Shown here one piece after another: positions 1-7,926 of a stretch of DNA of 64,000 bases (its first letter is position 1; the number at the start of each line of letters is the position of its first letter). The notes beneath the pieces are model-generated. The model saw nothing but the letters and a program-made list of their open reading frames with translations, was not told the origin of the DNA and did not search any database. Origin of the DNA: a virus. The stretch spans positions 1-64,000 of the IMG/VR virus record IMGVR_UViG_3300020192_000010. One strand, given 5' to 3'. The position numbers and the translations under genes are program-made.

Positions 1-23
1 CTATATTTATAGGATCTTCTCAT
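1..23 (-). CDS. tnpB: TnpB (RNA-guided nuclease of IS605 family), N-terminal codons only
   Basis: The minus-strand ATG at 23-21 opens MRRSYKYR, the usual N-terminus of IS605-family TnpB/OrfB proteins (basic residues then YKYRLYPT). Only eight codons are in the window, so it cannot be judged whether the gene is intact. In the second copy near 7.86 kb the same ATG and the first five codons (MRRSY) are kept, which supports this start over an upstream ATG at 69-67 that lies in a different frame here. Confidence 0.6.
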
Positions 24-111
24 TGCTACTCTATATAACGCATTATATTTTTCTGGAACAAAAATTCATCCCCTCCCTAAAGGGAGGGGTATTCTTTTTG
101 GAGAATGATAA
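1..111 (-). mobile_element. Left end of an IS200/IS605-family element (runs off the window)
   Basis: Positions 12-111 are almost identical to 7850-7948, apart from a single-base indel and two changed bases in a hairpin loop. On the minus strand the block holds a GC-rich hairpin (70-89, stem CCCTCCCT), a short AT-rich leader and then an ATG opening a TnpB-like reading frame. This layout (subterminal palindrome at the left end, no terminal inverted repeats) is typical of IS200/IS605 elements. The shared block stops at TTAT on the minus strand, a plausible left-flank target tetranucleotide. No tnpA is visible. The rest of the element lies left of base 1. Confidence 0.75.
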
Positions 112-228
112 AAATCTTAAACCAAGGCGTCGAAATAACGCGGTACCGTTGAAAATGAACTACATCTTTGCGACTTACAATCTCACGAACGAGGAATAGT
201 TTCCGAAGCACCCATACCAATAACTCTA
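112..228. other. Short intergenic stretch, no supported gene
   Basis: This lies between the IS left end and the stop of the DnaB-like helicase gene. I see only very short reading frames (about 10 codons from an ATG) and no convincing hairpin terminator. It could be the former flank of a gene interrupted by the IS, but nothing is recognisable. Confidence 0.4.
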
Positions 229-1638
229 TCACTGTGTTCCATCCTCTTGTAACTTACGAAGTCGTTCTTCTATGTCATCAGAGTTAGCCAACTCTGGGTT
301 TCCATCGCCGTAATCGTTAATTAGCGAGCAGTTAGCAAAGTTCTTCAACAGCCTTCCTTTGACCAACTCGCCATCACGGTTCTTGATGAAGTGCAAGATC
401 ATATCAGGATGCATTCCCTCATCGTCGCGTTTTTCAATTTGCATTGCAATATTAGCGTTCTGAATGATAAGAGCCGAGCGTCCAATGCGATGTTGTCCGA
501 TCTTATCTGCACTGGTTTGTTCCTTGGATTTGCCAGCTGTTCGGTTCAGCTGAACCGCGCTCAAGACCGCCACATTGAACATACGAGCAAACTCGTGAAG
601 CTTCTCAGAAATCTTTCCAAGCTTGAGCCAGTCATCCATCTCTCCCTCATATTCCATGAGGCCGAGATAATCGACGATGATAACATCTGGCTCGAACTTC
701 AGCTTAGCATCGTTGTATATAAGCTCTAGCTGTTCTGCCGTTGCTCCACGAGGGATGTCAACAATCTCAAATTCGTATGGATAGTTCTTTACAAACTTAA
801 TACCGTTCTGTAGCTTATCAGTATCTTCAGCAAGCAAGTTACCGTCACGAATGCCGCGATACGGGACGTCACTTACTCTAGAGAGTACGCGATTCAGACA
901 CTGCTCGTGTGGCATTTCAAGGGAGAAATATAGTACATTGTATCCCTTCTTGAAATCAGTAAACTGGTCCGTCTTATTGTTTTGAAGCCACATCTGAATC
1001 GCAAGATTCATCAGTAGCATCGACTTACCCGAGCCTGACTCGCCTGCTACGAGAAACAGCTCGGCTGGGCGCAAGCCGTTCGTTTGAAAATCAATGAAGT
1101 TGTAACCGGTCAGAATGCCACGGCCGAAATTAGGGTCCTTAGCCTTGGCAATGTACCGCTGACGAAAGTCGCCAATCGATTCTTTCAAAGTCTTTTGATC
1201 GTAAATCTTGCTCTTGTAAAGGCCGCGAACGCGCTCCGATACAGCCTGTAACGATTGGACCGTTTTCTGAATGTCTACGTCACCCTCTGCGGATATAGAG
1301 TCCTTGACAGAAACAAGTAGCTGAGCCGCGTATCGATCCTTCAGCTTCTTCAGGTTGTGCTTGAACTCTTTTTCATTCAAAACTTGCGGCAACAACGATT
1401 CATAAACTGTATCGATGTACTTGCTAAGTGTTGGGTTGTTATTAGCAAATGTCTCAGTCAATACGCGCTGTGTCGGTATCTCTTTGTAGATTTTTAGGTA
1501 ATCGATTACGATGCGTCCGAATCGCCAAAGGTCTGGTGAAAAGATTTTGTCCTCACACCCCGAAGCGAATTCAGAGGCGTACTTCTTGTTCTCTAGTACT
1601 ACTTTAAGTACGGATAAGTCTAATTCAGGTAAGTTCAT
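229..1638 (-). CDS. DnaB-like replicative DNA helicase
   Basis: This 469-aa protein has the DnaB two-part layout: a helical N-terminal domain (about 1-140), a linker, then a RecA-like motor domain. Walker A is GESGSGKS at 199-206, followed by H1a SLEMP (239-243), Walker B VIIVDYL (about 319-325) and H3 LSAVQLNR (359-366). A conserved C-terminal arginine/lysine region precedes the end. In this family a hexamer unwinds the replication fork 5' to 3' on the lagging-strand template. The gene follows a DnaC/IstB-like ATPase by 12 nt, the expected helicase/loader pairing. Length is normal for the family. It is the last gene of the module before the IS left end. The call is firm; the exact subfamily is not known. 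Confidence 0.93.
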   Translation of the reverse strand: MNLPELDLSVLKVVLENKKYASEFASGCEDKIFSPDLWRFGRIVIDYLKIYKEIPTQRVLTETFANNNPTLSKYIDTVYESLLPQVLNEKEFKHNLKKLKDRYAAQLLVSVKDSISAEGDVDIQKTVQSLQAVSERVRGLYKSKIYDQKTLKESIGDFRQRYIAKAKDPNFGRGILTGYNFIDFQTNGLRPAELFLVAGESGSGKSMLLMNLAIQMWLQNNKTDQFTDFKKGYNVLYFSLEMPHEQCLNRVLSRVSDVPYRGIRDGNLLAEDTDKLQNGIKFVKNYPYEFEIVDIPRGATAEQLELIYNDAKLKFEPDVIIVDYLGLMEYEGEMDDWLKLGKISEKLHEFARMFNVAVLSAVQLNRTAGKSKEQTSADKIGQHRIGRSALIIQNANIAMQIEKRDDEGMHPDMILHFIKNRDGELVKGRLLKNFANCSLINDYGDGNPELANSDDIEERLRKLQEDGTQ

Positions 1639-1650
1639 TCAGCCTCAAAG

Positions 1651-2403
1651 TCATTTTTTAATCGTTTTACGAAAATCATCTCCAACAACAATCACGTTCT
1701 TCACATAACCTTTCATAAGCGATTCAAGGCTCATTTTGATTGGTCCAGTAAACGCCTCAATGATGTTAGGAGAATTGGTACACAGAAACGTTGGAAGTCT
1801 ATTCTGAGACCGTGTACGAAATACATTTTCTAATGTTCGACCAAATAGGTCGGACGCCAGCTCGCTCTGCATGAAGCGGGTATCAAATTCATCAATTACT
1901 AAGAAGTCTACACTCATCAGCTCTCGACGCGCCGCGTAAGCATCTTCTGCATCTCGACTTAGAAGAACAGCCACGATATCGCTCAGAGTCGAGTAGAGGC
2001 ACGTGTAGCCCTTGAGCGACGCTGTTTTTATAATGTTCGTAACCGACATTGTTTTACCAATACCGTGACCGCCAGCAAAGCACAACGACATACCCTTGCG
2101 GTAGGTGCCGGGCAGGTCAGCGATTATTTCGTCAAACTTAGCCTTCAGCTTCGGTTCACCAACGAAATCGGCCATGCTAAGATCCCAATACTCGACCGGA
2201 ACGTTGGCGTCTGCAAACCGTCTAATCGCAACGGTTCTGACAGTACAATCTGAGCAGATACCATCTGATAAGTTATTCGTTATCTTCGTCTTTACGAGAG
2301 AACATTTCGTGCAAGCCTGGATAAGTTCGAACACCCTTTCCGTTATTTTCCTCGGAGGGACGTTTGATAGGCCTTGGCTTCTTTGAAAGGTTGGGGAATG
2401 CAT
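1651..2403 (-). CDS. DnaC/IstB-like AAA+ helicase loader with N-terminal zinc finger
   Basis: This 250-aa AAA+ ATPase has Walker A GGHGIGKT at 111-118, Walker B FLVIDEF about 167-173 and a sensor-I-like TFLCTN about 205-210. An N-terminal zinc-binding motif (C31, C34, C50, C53) resembles those of DnaI/DnaC-type loaders. Its probable role is placing the DnaB-like hexamer encoded just downstream onto single-stranded DNA. The ATG at 2403 has an AGGA Shine-Dalgarno a few bases upstream, but this start makes the gene overlap its upstream neighbour by 131 nt in another frame. A GTG at codon 24 would keep the zinc finger and shorten the overlap, but it has poor ribosome-binding-site spacing. The function is secure by motif; the start is less so. 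Confidence 0.85.
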   Translation of the reverse strand: MHSPTFQRSQGLSNVPPRKITERVFELIQACTKCSLVKTKITNNLSDGICSDCTVRTVAIRRFADANVPVEYWDLSMADFVGEPKLKAKFDEIIADLPGTYRKGMSLCFAGGHGIGKTMSVTNIIKTASLKGYTCLYSTLSDIVAVLLSRDAEDAYAARRELMSVDFLVIDEFDTRFMQSELASDLFGRTLENVFRTRSQNRLPTFLCTNSPNIIEAFTGPIKMSLESLMKGYVKNVIVVGDDFRKTIKK

Positions 2404-2758
2404 AAGTTCCTACTGACCCTGTCTGGGTCATTTCGTGAGTGCGGAGTTTTCCGAAGAATTCTTCTCGTTCGTACCGATTGAGTTCTTTCTTCAACTCGGC
2501 AAGATCTTGAATCGTCTGTTTATCTTTTTTAGGTTCCTCGGCTAGCTTCTCAAACTCTTGAGTAGCCACACGCTTGGGTCGGTATTTAGCATGAATAATA
2601 ACTGTAAGAACATTGACTAACGTATTGTGAATAATACATATCGATTCGTTATCTGAAACCAATACTGATTTTTCATCCGACCACGATTGAACTGTGCCTT
2701 CGGCACTCGTTCCATTGACGAATAATACCTTTATGTATTGGCCAGCTTCCGGATTCAT
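2273..2758 (-). CDS. Small protein with possible Sm-like N-terminal barrel, replication module
   Basis: This 161-aa protein is not recognised. Residues 1-55 are beta-rich (GQYIKVLFVNG, then GTVQSW, then VLVSDNES), with a spacing reminiscent of LSm/Hfq-like or SH3-like barrels. That is a weak structural impression only. The rest is charged and probably helical, with a lysine- and arginine-rich tail. The start overlaps the stop of the 202-aa gene (ATGA), implying translational coupling. The last 131 nt overlap the start of the helicase loader. Position suggests a replication accessory role, which is inference. Confidence 0.6.
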   Translation of the reverse strand: MNPEAGQYIKVLFVNGTSAEGTVQSWSDEKSVLVSDNESICIIHNTLVNVLTVIIHAKYRPKRVATQEFEKLAEEPKKDKQTIQDLAELKKELNRYEREEFFGKLRTHEMTQTGSVGTYAFPNLSKKPRPIKRPSEENNGKGVRTYPGLHEMFSRKDEDNE

Positions 2759-3363
2759 TTCACAGACTCAAGACAAGCGCTATCAAACCCGGCAGCATTG
2801 AGTTGTACGAATGCGTTTGTATAATTTTCATCACCATCGGCTGCCTGCTTCAAGAAAGCCAAATCTCCATAAGTATGAACGCTCTTGATATCTAGATCTT
2901 CCAGAATCTGTAAAATGCTAGGCGGAAGAATTGTCGTGCGCGTAATCTGCTTAGAACGTTTTTGCGTTACTTTAAATTCATGTATGAACTTCTCATTCAC
3001 CAAAAAACCAATAACTCTAAACGAATACTGATTAGAATTCAACTTGGTAGTAAATATCCAATCGATGTAGTCTTTGATTAGAGATGGTTCTTTGCTGCCA
3101 AGCGCCCCAACCAATCGGTTCAACTGATAGACTTCGTAACAACGTGAAGGCGGAGCATTGAACTTGAATGAATACTTTATCTTGAACTTCTCTTCGTACA
3201 GCTTCACGAAATGAGCAACCAAATGCACCGTCTTCCACTTTGAAGGTTCAACCTTCTCGGTCTCTTTGAACTTGGCAAAAAACGTTTCATAACGCTTGTT
3301 AGGGGCGTCACTCAGCTCGAAGTTTTCTTGCACTTTTGATTCTGCTTTCTTTTTCGGTGGCAT
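2755..3363 (-). CDS. Unknown protein of the replication module
   Basis: This 202-aa protein has a lysine-rich N-terminus, a helical charged middle and no enzyme motif I can name. The segment about 60-110 (LYEEKFKIKYSFKF then YQLNRLVGAL and DYIDWIFTTK) resembles a short helical region seen in many phage replisome-organiser or loader-associated proteins. I infer a DNA-replication accessory role from that and from the neighbours. It sits 1 nt downstream of the 121-aa gene (TAACATG) and overlaps the next gene by ATGA, so it is in a coupled operon. Confidence 0.6.
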   Translation of the reverse strand: MPPKKKAESKVQENFELSDAPNKRYETFFAKFKETEKVEPSKWKTVHLVAHFVKLYEEKFKIKYSFKFNAPPSRCYEVYQLNRLVGALGSKEPSLIKDYIDWIFTTKLNSNQYSFRVIGFLVNEKFIHEFKVTQKRSKQITRTTILPPSILQILEDLDIKSVHTYGDLAFLKQAADGDENYTNAFVQLNAAGFDSACLESVK

Positions 3364-3364
3364 G

Positions 3365-3730
3365 TTATCTTAGATGTAAAAGTTTTTGCATTTGACGACG
3401 ATTGAATTCAATCTGTTCCATTTCGTTCCACTCTTCGGGAACCGGCATCTCCGGAAGGCTTTTTTTGGCACCATTTTCCGCCCGCATATCGTCAAGCATC
3501 GTGACGAACCCGATGGATTGCATTAGACCTATAGAGTTGTTGAAATGATGAGAGTAAGCATAACCGTTCTTATATCTAAGATAGACCCGATACTTATTGT
3601 CATTCTTATATTGCAATTGTAAAAGAATATGAGCTTCTGGCGGCGGCTTCCTTCTAACATAGAAGACTATCGATTCAATCCTGTTGTTAGTGAACGCCTG
3701 AAGAGCTAGTTTTTTAAGATCGGTCCTCAT
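3365..3730 (-). CDS. Unknown 121-aa protein
   Basis: A mixed alpha/beta small protein with no recognised motif. Its start codon overlaps the stop of the SF2 helicase gene (ATGA) and it ends 1 nt before the 202-aa gene. It is therefore almost certainly a real member of the replication operon. The N-terminal half contains two basic beta segments (IVFYVRRKPPPEAH, YRVYLRYKNG) that could contact nucleic acid; this is inference. Confidence 0.55.
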   Translation of the reverse strand: MRTDLKKLALQAFTNNRIESIVFYVRRKPPPEAHILLQLQYKNDNKYRVYLRYKNGYAYSHHFNNSIGLMQSIGFVTMLDDMRAENGAKKSLPEMPVPEEWNEMEQIEFNRRQMQKLLHLR

Positions 3731-5226
3731 CGTTTTTTCTTTTTACTTGGCCAGTGAACTTCAAAACCATCTTCTGACTTGTAAACCTTGAACCTTATCT
3801 TGGAGTGCTTGTCTAAAAATTTACAATTATCGTTGAAGTCCACTATGCCAGCAATTTTCTTTCCAGGATATCGCCTAATTACTCGGCCAATTCTTTGGAT
3901 AGCCTTAACCGTAGACTTTCCACCGCACGCTACGATGAGCCCAGACAGGGAGGGGATATCGACACCGATGTCAAAAATCTTTGAGGCCAGAACGCAATTT
4001 AGACGACCTGCCATCAGGTCCTTCTTCACCTGCTCTCTCGTCTCCTTGTCGTCGGATCCGTCAAGAATGGCGCATGGAATCTCGTCCTTTATCAAATCGT
4101 AAAGTATCTTTCCATGAGCTAAGCTATTAAATAGAATTAATGTTTGATAGCCTTGGCCGGTCAGCATCTTTGCTGCCTTCAAAACCATCTCGTTTCTATC
4201 TTCGTTTTCTACTATGTACGCTTTGTAAATTGATTTGTAATTATTTGGAGGCTGTTCTCTAAGTTTTGGAACATCCATAAACCTAATTATTGGTTTGGCT
4301 AGAAATCCTCGTTGAATAAGGTAACTGGCCTGAATGTTTACTATGTATTTACCGAGCAGCGCCTCAATCAAAAGATCGGCATTGTCGTCGCGCCAAGGAG
4401 AACCGCTAAGACCGTATATGTACTCTGCGTTATCTAAACTTTTGTAGAGACGCTGTATTGTTGCACATGCAGCCATATGACACTCATCGATAATGTGCAC
4501 CTTAGCATCAGCAAGAAGATTGATTATCTCAGAACCCTTCTCTAGGTTGAACTTCTCGGAATCGTCGTCGCCATCTAAAAGAATATCGCTCTTCTTCAGG
4601 CCCATCGCTTGTCCGACTGTCCAAATTGATACAACATTGATTTGCGATATTCTACATAGACCGTCGCCAATGATACCGGCTTTGTCACCGAAAATATCTT
4701 TGAACAAATCGTAAAACTGATATAGCAAATCCTTTCCTATCACATACACGATAGTTGGTTTGCCGTACTCTGCCGCAATCATCGCAGCGATAAGACTCTT
4801 ACCGCCTCCTGTTGCTAGTTTGATAATTCCACGATCATGCTTCTTAGCTTCTTCAAGAGCCTGAACCTGATAGTCATGCGGAACCTTATCCATTCTCTTC
4901 AAAATGGCTTCGATATCCATCTTGTTATTTGGTGTCTTTGGCGGCCGCTGATCTACTACCTCGATCTGTTTGCTATACGATTTGAAAAACTCTTCTACTC
5001 GCGGAACAAGCCCTGATGGAAACTCCAAACGATCGGTCATGATACGTCTCGTACCATCCCATCGATCAAATCCGCCAGTCTTCTTATTTGCAAAACCTTT
5101 GAATGCTCTAGTATATTGAGCACCCGGTACCGTAAACGACAAGTGACTATCTAATGTAGTTAAGAATTGGAAATCTGTTTCGTCAACTATTTGAGAAAAG
5201 TTTCCTCTATTGATAATTTTAGCCAT
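3727..5226 (-). CDS. SF2 DNA helicase, UvsW/XPB-like
   Basis: This 499-aa superfamily 2 helicase has motif I ATGGGKS (138-144), motif II DECH (247-250), motif III GLSGSPWR just after it, motif V-like FDIGVDIP, and motif VI IQRIGRVIRR with arginine fingers. The N-terminal ~115 residues form an extra domain, as in T4 UvsW. UvsW-type enzymes remodel branched DNA and R-loops during phage recombination-dependent replication. A lysine/arginine tail (KKKKR) ends the protein. An AGGA ribosome-binding site precedes the ATG. Its coupling to the small replication genes supports a role in DNA metabolism. Confidence 0.9.
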   Translation of the reverse strand: MAKIINRGNFSQIVDETDFQFLTTLDSHLSFTVPGAQYTRAFKGFANKKTGGFDRWDGTRRIMTDRLEFPSGLVPRVEEFFKSYSKQIEVVDQRPPKTPNNKMDIEAILKRMDKVPHDYQVQALEEAKKHDRGIIKLATGGGKSLIAAMIAAEYGKPTIVYVIGKDLLYQFYDLFKDIFGDKAGIIGDGLCRISQINVVSIWTVGQAMGLKKSDILLDGDDDSEKFNLEKGSEIINLLADAKVHIIDECHMAACATIQRLYKSLDNAEYIYGLSGSPWRDDNADLLIEALLGKYIVNIQASYLIQRGFLAKPIIRFMDVPKLREQPPNNYKSIYKAYIVENEDRNEMVLKAAKMLTGQGYQTLILFNSLAHGKILYDLIKDEIPCAILDGSDDKETREQVKKDLMAGRLNCVLASKIFDIGVDIPSLSGLIVACGGKSTVKAIQRIGRVIRRYPGKKIAGIVDFNDNCKFLDKHSKIRFKVYKSEDGFEVHWPSKKKKR

Positions 5227-5253
5227 TCCTGTCCTTCGAGCATATTACTTAGC

Positions 5254-6048
5254 TCACTCGTCACTTGACGTATCTTCTGCTTTTGACATTTCATCTTGTT
5301 GATCTGCTGGTACGGTCGTGTCTGGTTCTTCTGCTACATCAAGTGTTATGAGGCCTTGCTCATTTAGCTTGGTTAGAAATGGAAATATGTTTTTATCAGC
5401 TCCTTGAACTTCTTCCCAAGAGTTCAAAGATATCGGCATTCCATCAAACGCATTCATGGCCTGTGACAGCTCGGCTGGGCCACGGGTTGATAAAACTGGA
5501 TACATCGGCTTGACTGCTCCCGGAGTTCTCTTACCAATTGCTGACGTTACTTTCGTCATCATATCTATGGATGTTTTTAGATCTCCACGAAGCACTGGGT
5601 AGAATCCATCCAGATCTGTTAGAAACTGATCTAACGGATATGAATTGGCATGCGCGGCATCGACAGAAAAACCAACAAAACCATCCACAACCTTTTTCTT
5701 TATCGCCTCAACGAACCGGGCGGCTTCCATACTTTGCCCTTGCCAAGCAACGCTTGGAACAACGATGTGCCCATTAGTTCCATCCTTAAATAGACTTTGA
5801 ATCAAATGAACTTCAGCAGTCCATGTCTGCGGACGAGACTTATGCCACGTAAGTACCTCAAGTCCCGACTTGTGAGCGTAATCAAGTTGTTTGACAAAGG
5901 TATCGCTTTGCAATTGATTGTTTCGGTAGGCGTCACCGGCCTTAATCGCAATCCAACTAATACCGCTTTTACAAGCTTGCTTAACAACACTTTCCCACGT
6001 TCCGCATTTATCTAACCTGTCAATCCAAATACCTAGTCTTCCAAGCAT
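5254..6048 (-). CDS. Probable TIM-barrel protein, glycoside-hydrolase-like
   Basis: This 264-aa protein begins LGIWIDRLDKCGTW and continues with strand-helix units (ISWIAIKAGD, GLEVLTWHKS, GFVGFSVDAAH, LITLDV) that look like a (beta/alpha)8 barrel of the GH25 or related glycosidase-like type. The acidic residues needed for catalysis cannot be assigned with certainty. The C-terminal ~30 residues are acidic and disordered. The gene follows the terminator at 6073-6123 and has an AGAGG ribosome-binding site. A TATAAAAT-like box 8-20 nt further up could be a promoter. A cell-wall or polysaccharide role (for example lysin) is possible but unproven. Confidence 0.5.
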   Translation of the reverse strand: MLGRLGIWIDRLDKCGTWESVVKQACKSGISWIAIKAGDAYRNNQLQSDTFVKQLDYAHKSGLEVLTWHKSRPQTWTAEVHLIQSLFKDGTNGHIVVPSVAWQGQSMEAARFVEAIKKKVVDGFVGFSVDAAHANSYPLDQFLTDLDGFYPVLRGDLKTSIDMMTKVTSAIGKRTPGAVKPMYPVLSTRGPAELSQAMNAFDGMPISLNSWEEVQGADKNIFPFLTKLNEQGLITLDVAEEPDTTVPADQQDEMSKAEDTSSDE

Positions 6049-6072
6049 TTTACCTCTTATTTTATATATAAC

Positions 6073-6123
6073 GAACGAAAAATGCCGCGTTAAGTTTTGA
6101 GGCCTAACGCGGCAAATTCGTTC
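6073..6123 (-). terminator. Rho-independent terminator after the tubulin-like gene
   Basis: A 10-bp perfect stem (TGCCGCGTTA at 6083-6092 pairing with TAACGCGGCA at 6105-6114) has a 12-nt loop. It is extended across an A-rich bulge by a second 7-bp stem (GAACGAA with TTCGTTC). On the minus strand the inner stem is followed by a run of five Ts, the orientation needed to end the tubulin-like transcript. Confidence 0.8.
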
Positions 6124-6195
6124 ACTTCTATTACGCTGCGGCTCTTAATCTTGAGGCTACCCTCTTACACTCCGTCAACGATAATACTCAACATA

Positions 6196-7533
6196 TTACC
6201 CCTTACGCTTATCGACAACTCCGCCCATCAACTTACCAAAAGCCGAATGCTTCGCAGCAATCTTCTCTTTGATCTTTTGCGCTTCCGATACGGTCTCGTT
6301 TACACCAGTATCCAGATTCAGGTTAAGATTGCGCTGTACGTCCTTGGCCTTTACAGCTTCTAGATTTGCTTTGGCCTCAACCTTTAGTTGCTGCACTCTA
6401 GACTCGGGCAATCCAAGCCCAGAAAACATTGAGTATATCTTTACAGCATCGTCTGGGCCTTCAACTACATAGATGCCCTTGAAAACGCCCTTAGGAGCCC
6501 CGCACTGCTCGTTTACCAGTTCAAGGGCATAGTTGACGCTTACGTTTGGAATCTTGTCCCAGACGCGTTTAGGCGCCACAAACATTAGCCCTACATAACG
6601 TGATTGTTTCAAATCGAACCCGGCAGCCAAAAGGTTACCATTGAGGTTATTTACAACGGCACTTGCCATGGCCGTAGCGTCCTCGTAATCGGTGACGGTC
6701 ATTTCGCCGTATACCGAAAGCCCTTCACCGTCAGTGAATAGCTTGCCCCATTCCATCGGATCCAACGGCTTAACATCAGAGTCCATAGATGATAGCGTAT
6801 TGAAAATATCAATCGGCCCAACAATAGCCTGGTTAGCTGTTTTGAAGAAATCAAGCTGACCGACGTCACTATAGATTGCTTCGATCTTAGCGTTATCAAC
6901 AACAATAAGATTATTGATTTTCTTAGACTGAACCAGTTTAGCCAACTTGGAAAGCGTGGTCAAAGCGTTATTCTTTGTCTGAGAGTCCTCGGTAGCCATT
7001 GGAAGCACCGTAATGACACACAAAGGCTTTCCCGTGCTGCTAAGGATGTCTACCAACGTTTCACATGAGCCTGCTCCAGAGCCGCCTCCGAGCGACAAAC
7101 AAAGCAAATTAATCTGAGAGTCAGGAAGTTTCGTTTCAACTAACTGAACAATGGCATCTCGATGCTGTTCAGCTGCCGCCTTACCGATCTCCAGTTCCTT
7201 TGCCGCTCCGCCAAGACCAAACTCCAAATGAAGCTTGTTGTTTTCTGGGACATCAATAAACTTAAGGTCTTGCGTTGCTGTATTGATGACTACAGCGTCG
7301 TAGCCAACCTTGTAAAAGGCCTCTGCTAAACGAGAGCCTGCCTGGCCTGTTCCAATGACACCTAAATTGATACTGCGAATTTTCTTTTCTACGATCTTTG
7401 CTGCCATCTCATCCTTCGGTTTTGCCAACTTGGCTTTTAATTCTGCGAGCTTTGCTTGATCTATATTTTGATTAGATACGTCGTCCACTATTTCCTCACT
7501 CTGATTCTCTGTTGTGACTGATTTTGCTCCCAT
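6196..7533 (-). CDS. Tubulin/FtsZ-superfamily GTPase (phage tubulin)
   Basis: This 445-aa protein carries the tubulin-superfamily nucleotide-binding signature. Loop T1 is GVIGTGQAGSRL (58-69), closer in look to tubulin GQ.GN than to the FtsZ glycine run. The T4 signature loop is GGGSGAGS (149-156). A T7-like catalytic loop LDPMEW (257-262) has acidic D258 and E261, where FtsZ has NxDxxD. Residues 1-52 are a charged extension absent from minimal FtsZ. The C-terminus (about 375-445) is helical, lysine-rich and ends DKRKG. Phage tubulins such as PhuZ form filaments that position DNA or the phage nucleus; whether this one does is inference. The AAGGAAG ribosome-binding site lies in the 20 nt between the ATG and an IS end. 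Confidence 0.9.
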   Translation of the reverse strand: MGAKSVTTENQSEEIVDDVSNQNIDQAKLAELKAKLAKPKDEMAAKIVEKKIRSINLGVIGTGQAGSRLAEAFYKVGYDAVVINTATQDLKFIDVPENNKLHLEFGLGGAAKELEIGKAAAEQHRDAIVQLVETKLPDSQINLLCLSLGGGSGAGSCETLVDILSSTGKPLCVITVLPMATEDSQTKNNALTTLSKLAKLVQSKKINNLIVVDNAKIEAIYSDVGQLDFFKTANQAIVGPIDIFNTLSSMDSDVKPLDPMEWGKLFTDGEGLSVYGEMTVTDYEDATAMASAVVNNLNGNLLAAGFDLKQSRYVGLMFVAPKRVWDKIPNVSVNYALELVNEQCGAPKGVFKGIYVVEGPDDAVKIYSMFSGLGLPESRVQQLKVEAKANLEAVKAKDVQRNLNLNLDTGVNETVSEAQKIKEKIAAKHSAFGKLMGGVVDKRKG

Positions 7534-7560
7534 AATATCTTCCTTTGGAGTAGTGAACTA

Positions 7561-7580
7561 CCTCGCCCTAAAGGGCGAGG
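7561..7580 (-). repeat. Right-end hairpin of the mini-IS
   Basis: CCTCGCCC and GGGCGAGG form a perfect 8-bp stem around a TAAA/TTTA loop. The tnpB stop codon (TAG, 7570-7568) lies inside it, as is common in IS605-family right ends. In active TnpB systems this region forms the scaffold end of the reRNA. Confidence 0.8.
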
Positions 7581-7861
7581 CTTCTGAAAGTATCCGGCGA
7601 ATTTATTTCTCCGGATATCGCAAGGCTCGTACCGAGCCTTCTAACATTTATTGCCGCATTAATATCTCTATCGATGGCGTTGCCGCAGGCATCGCAATCG
7701 TAAACTCTATCCCGTAAGGTTAAGAGTTTATTAATATTCCCGCAACAAGAACACGTCTTCGACGTGTTCTTTGGATTCACCTTGATCAAGATCCTACCAG
7801 CACTTTCAGCCTTGTAGGTTAAGAGGGCAACAAAGTTGCCCCAAGTATAGGATCTTCTCAT
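7568..7861 (-). pseudogene. tnpB: TnpB remnant: N-terminal five codons fused in frame to C-terminal zinc-ribbon/RuvC-III part
   Basis: The frame reads MRRSY and then TWGNF, leading into the well-known TnpB C-terminal block. That block has two zinc-ribbon CxxC pairs (CSCC and CDAC) and the RuvC-III motif DRDINAAINV, and it ends in the right-end hairpin. At 97 aa it lacks the whole REC region and RuvC I and II, so it cannot be a nuclease. The deletion kept the frame open. A longer frame starts at 7906, but the 1-23 copy is out of frame with that ATG, so 7861 is the ancestral start. Whether the peptide is made is unknown. Confidence 0.8.
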
Positions 7862-7906
7862 TGCTACTCTATATAACGCATTATATTTTTCTGAACAAAA
7901 ATTCAT

Positions 7907-7926
7907 CCCCTCCCTTTAGGGAGGGG
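7907..7926 (-). repeat. Left-end hairpin of the mini-IS
   Basis: CCCCTCCC and GGGAGGGG pair around a short AT loop. The same hairpin is at 70-89 in the first copy with the loop bases inverted (AA versus TT), a compensated change that keeps the fold. Confidence 0.75.

Noticed and set aside
7568-7906. 112-aa start for the TnpB remnant at 7906
   Set aside because: In the first IS copy a one-base indel puts the equivalent ATG out of frame, whereas the ATG at 7861 is kept and matches the usual TnpB N-terminus.
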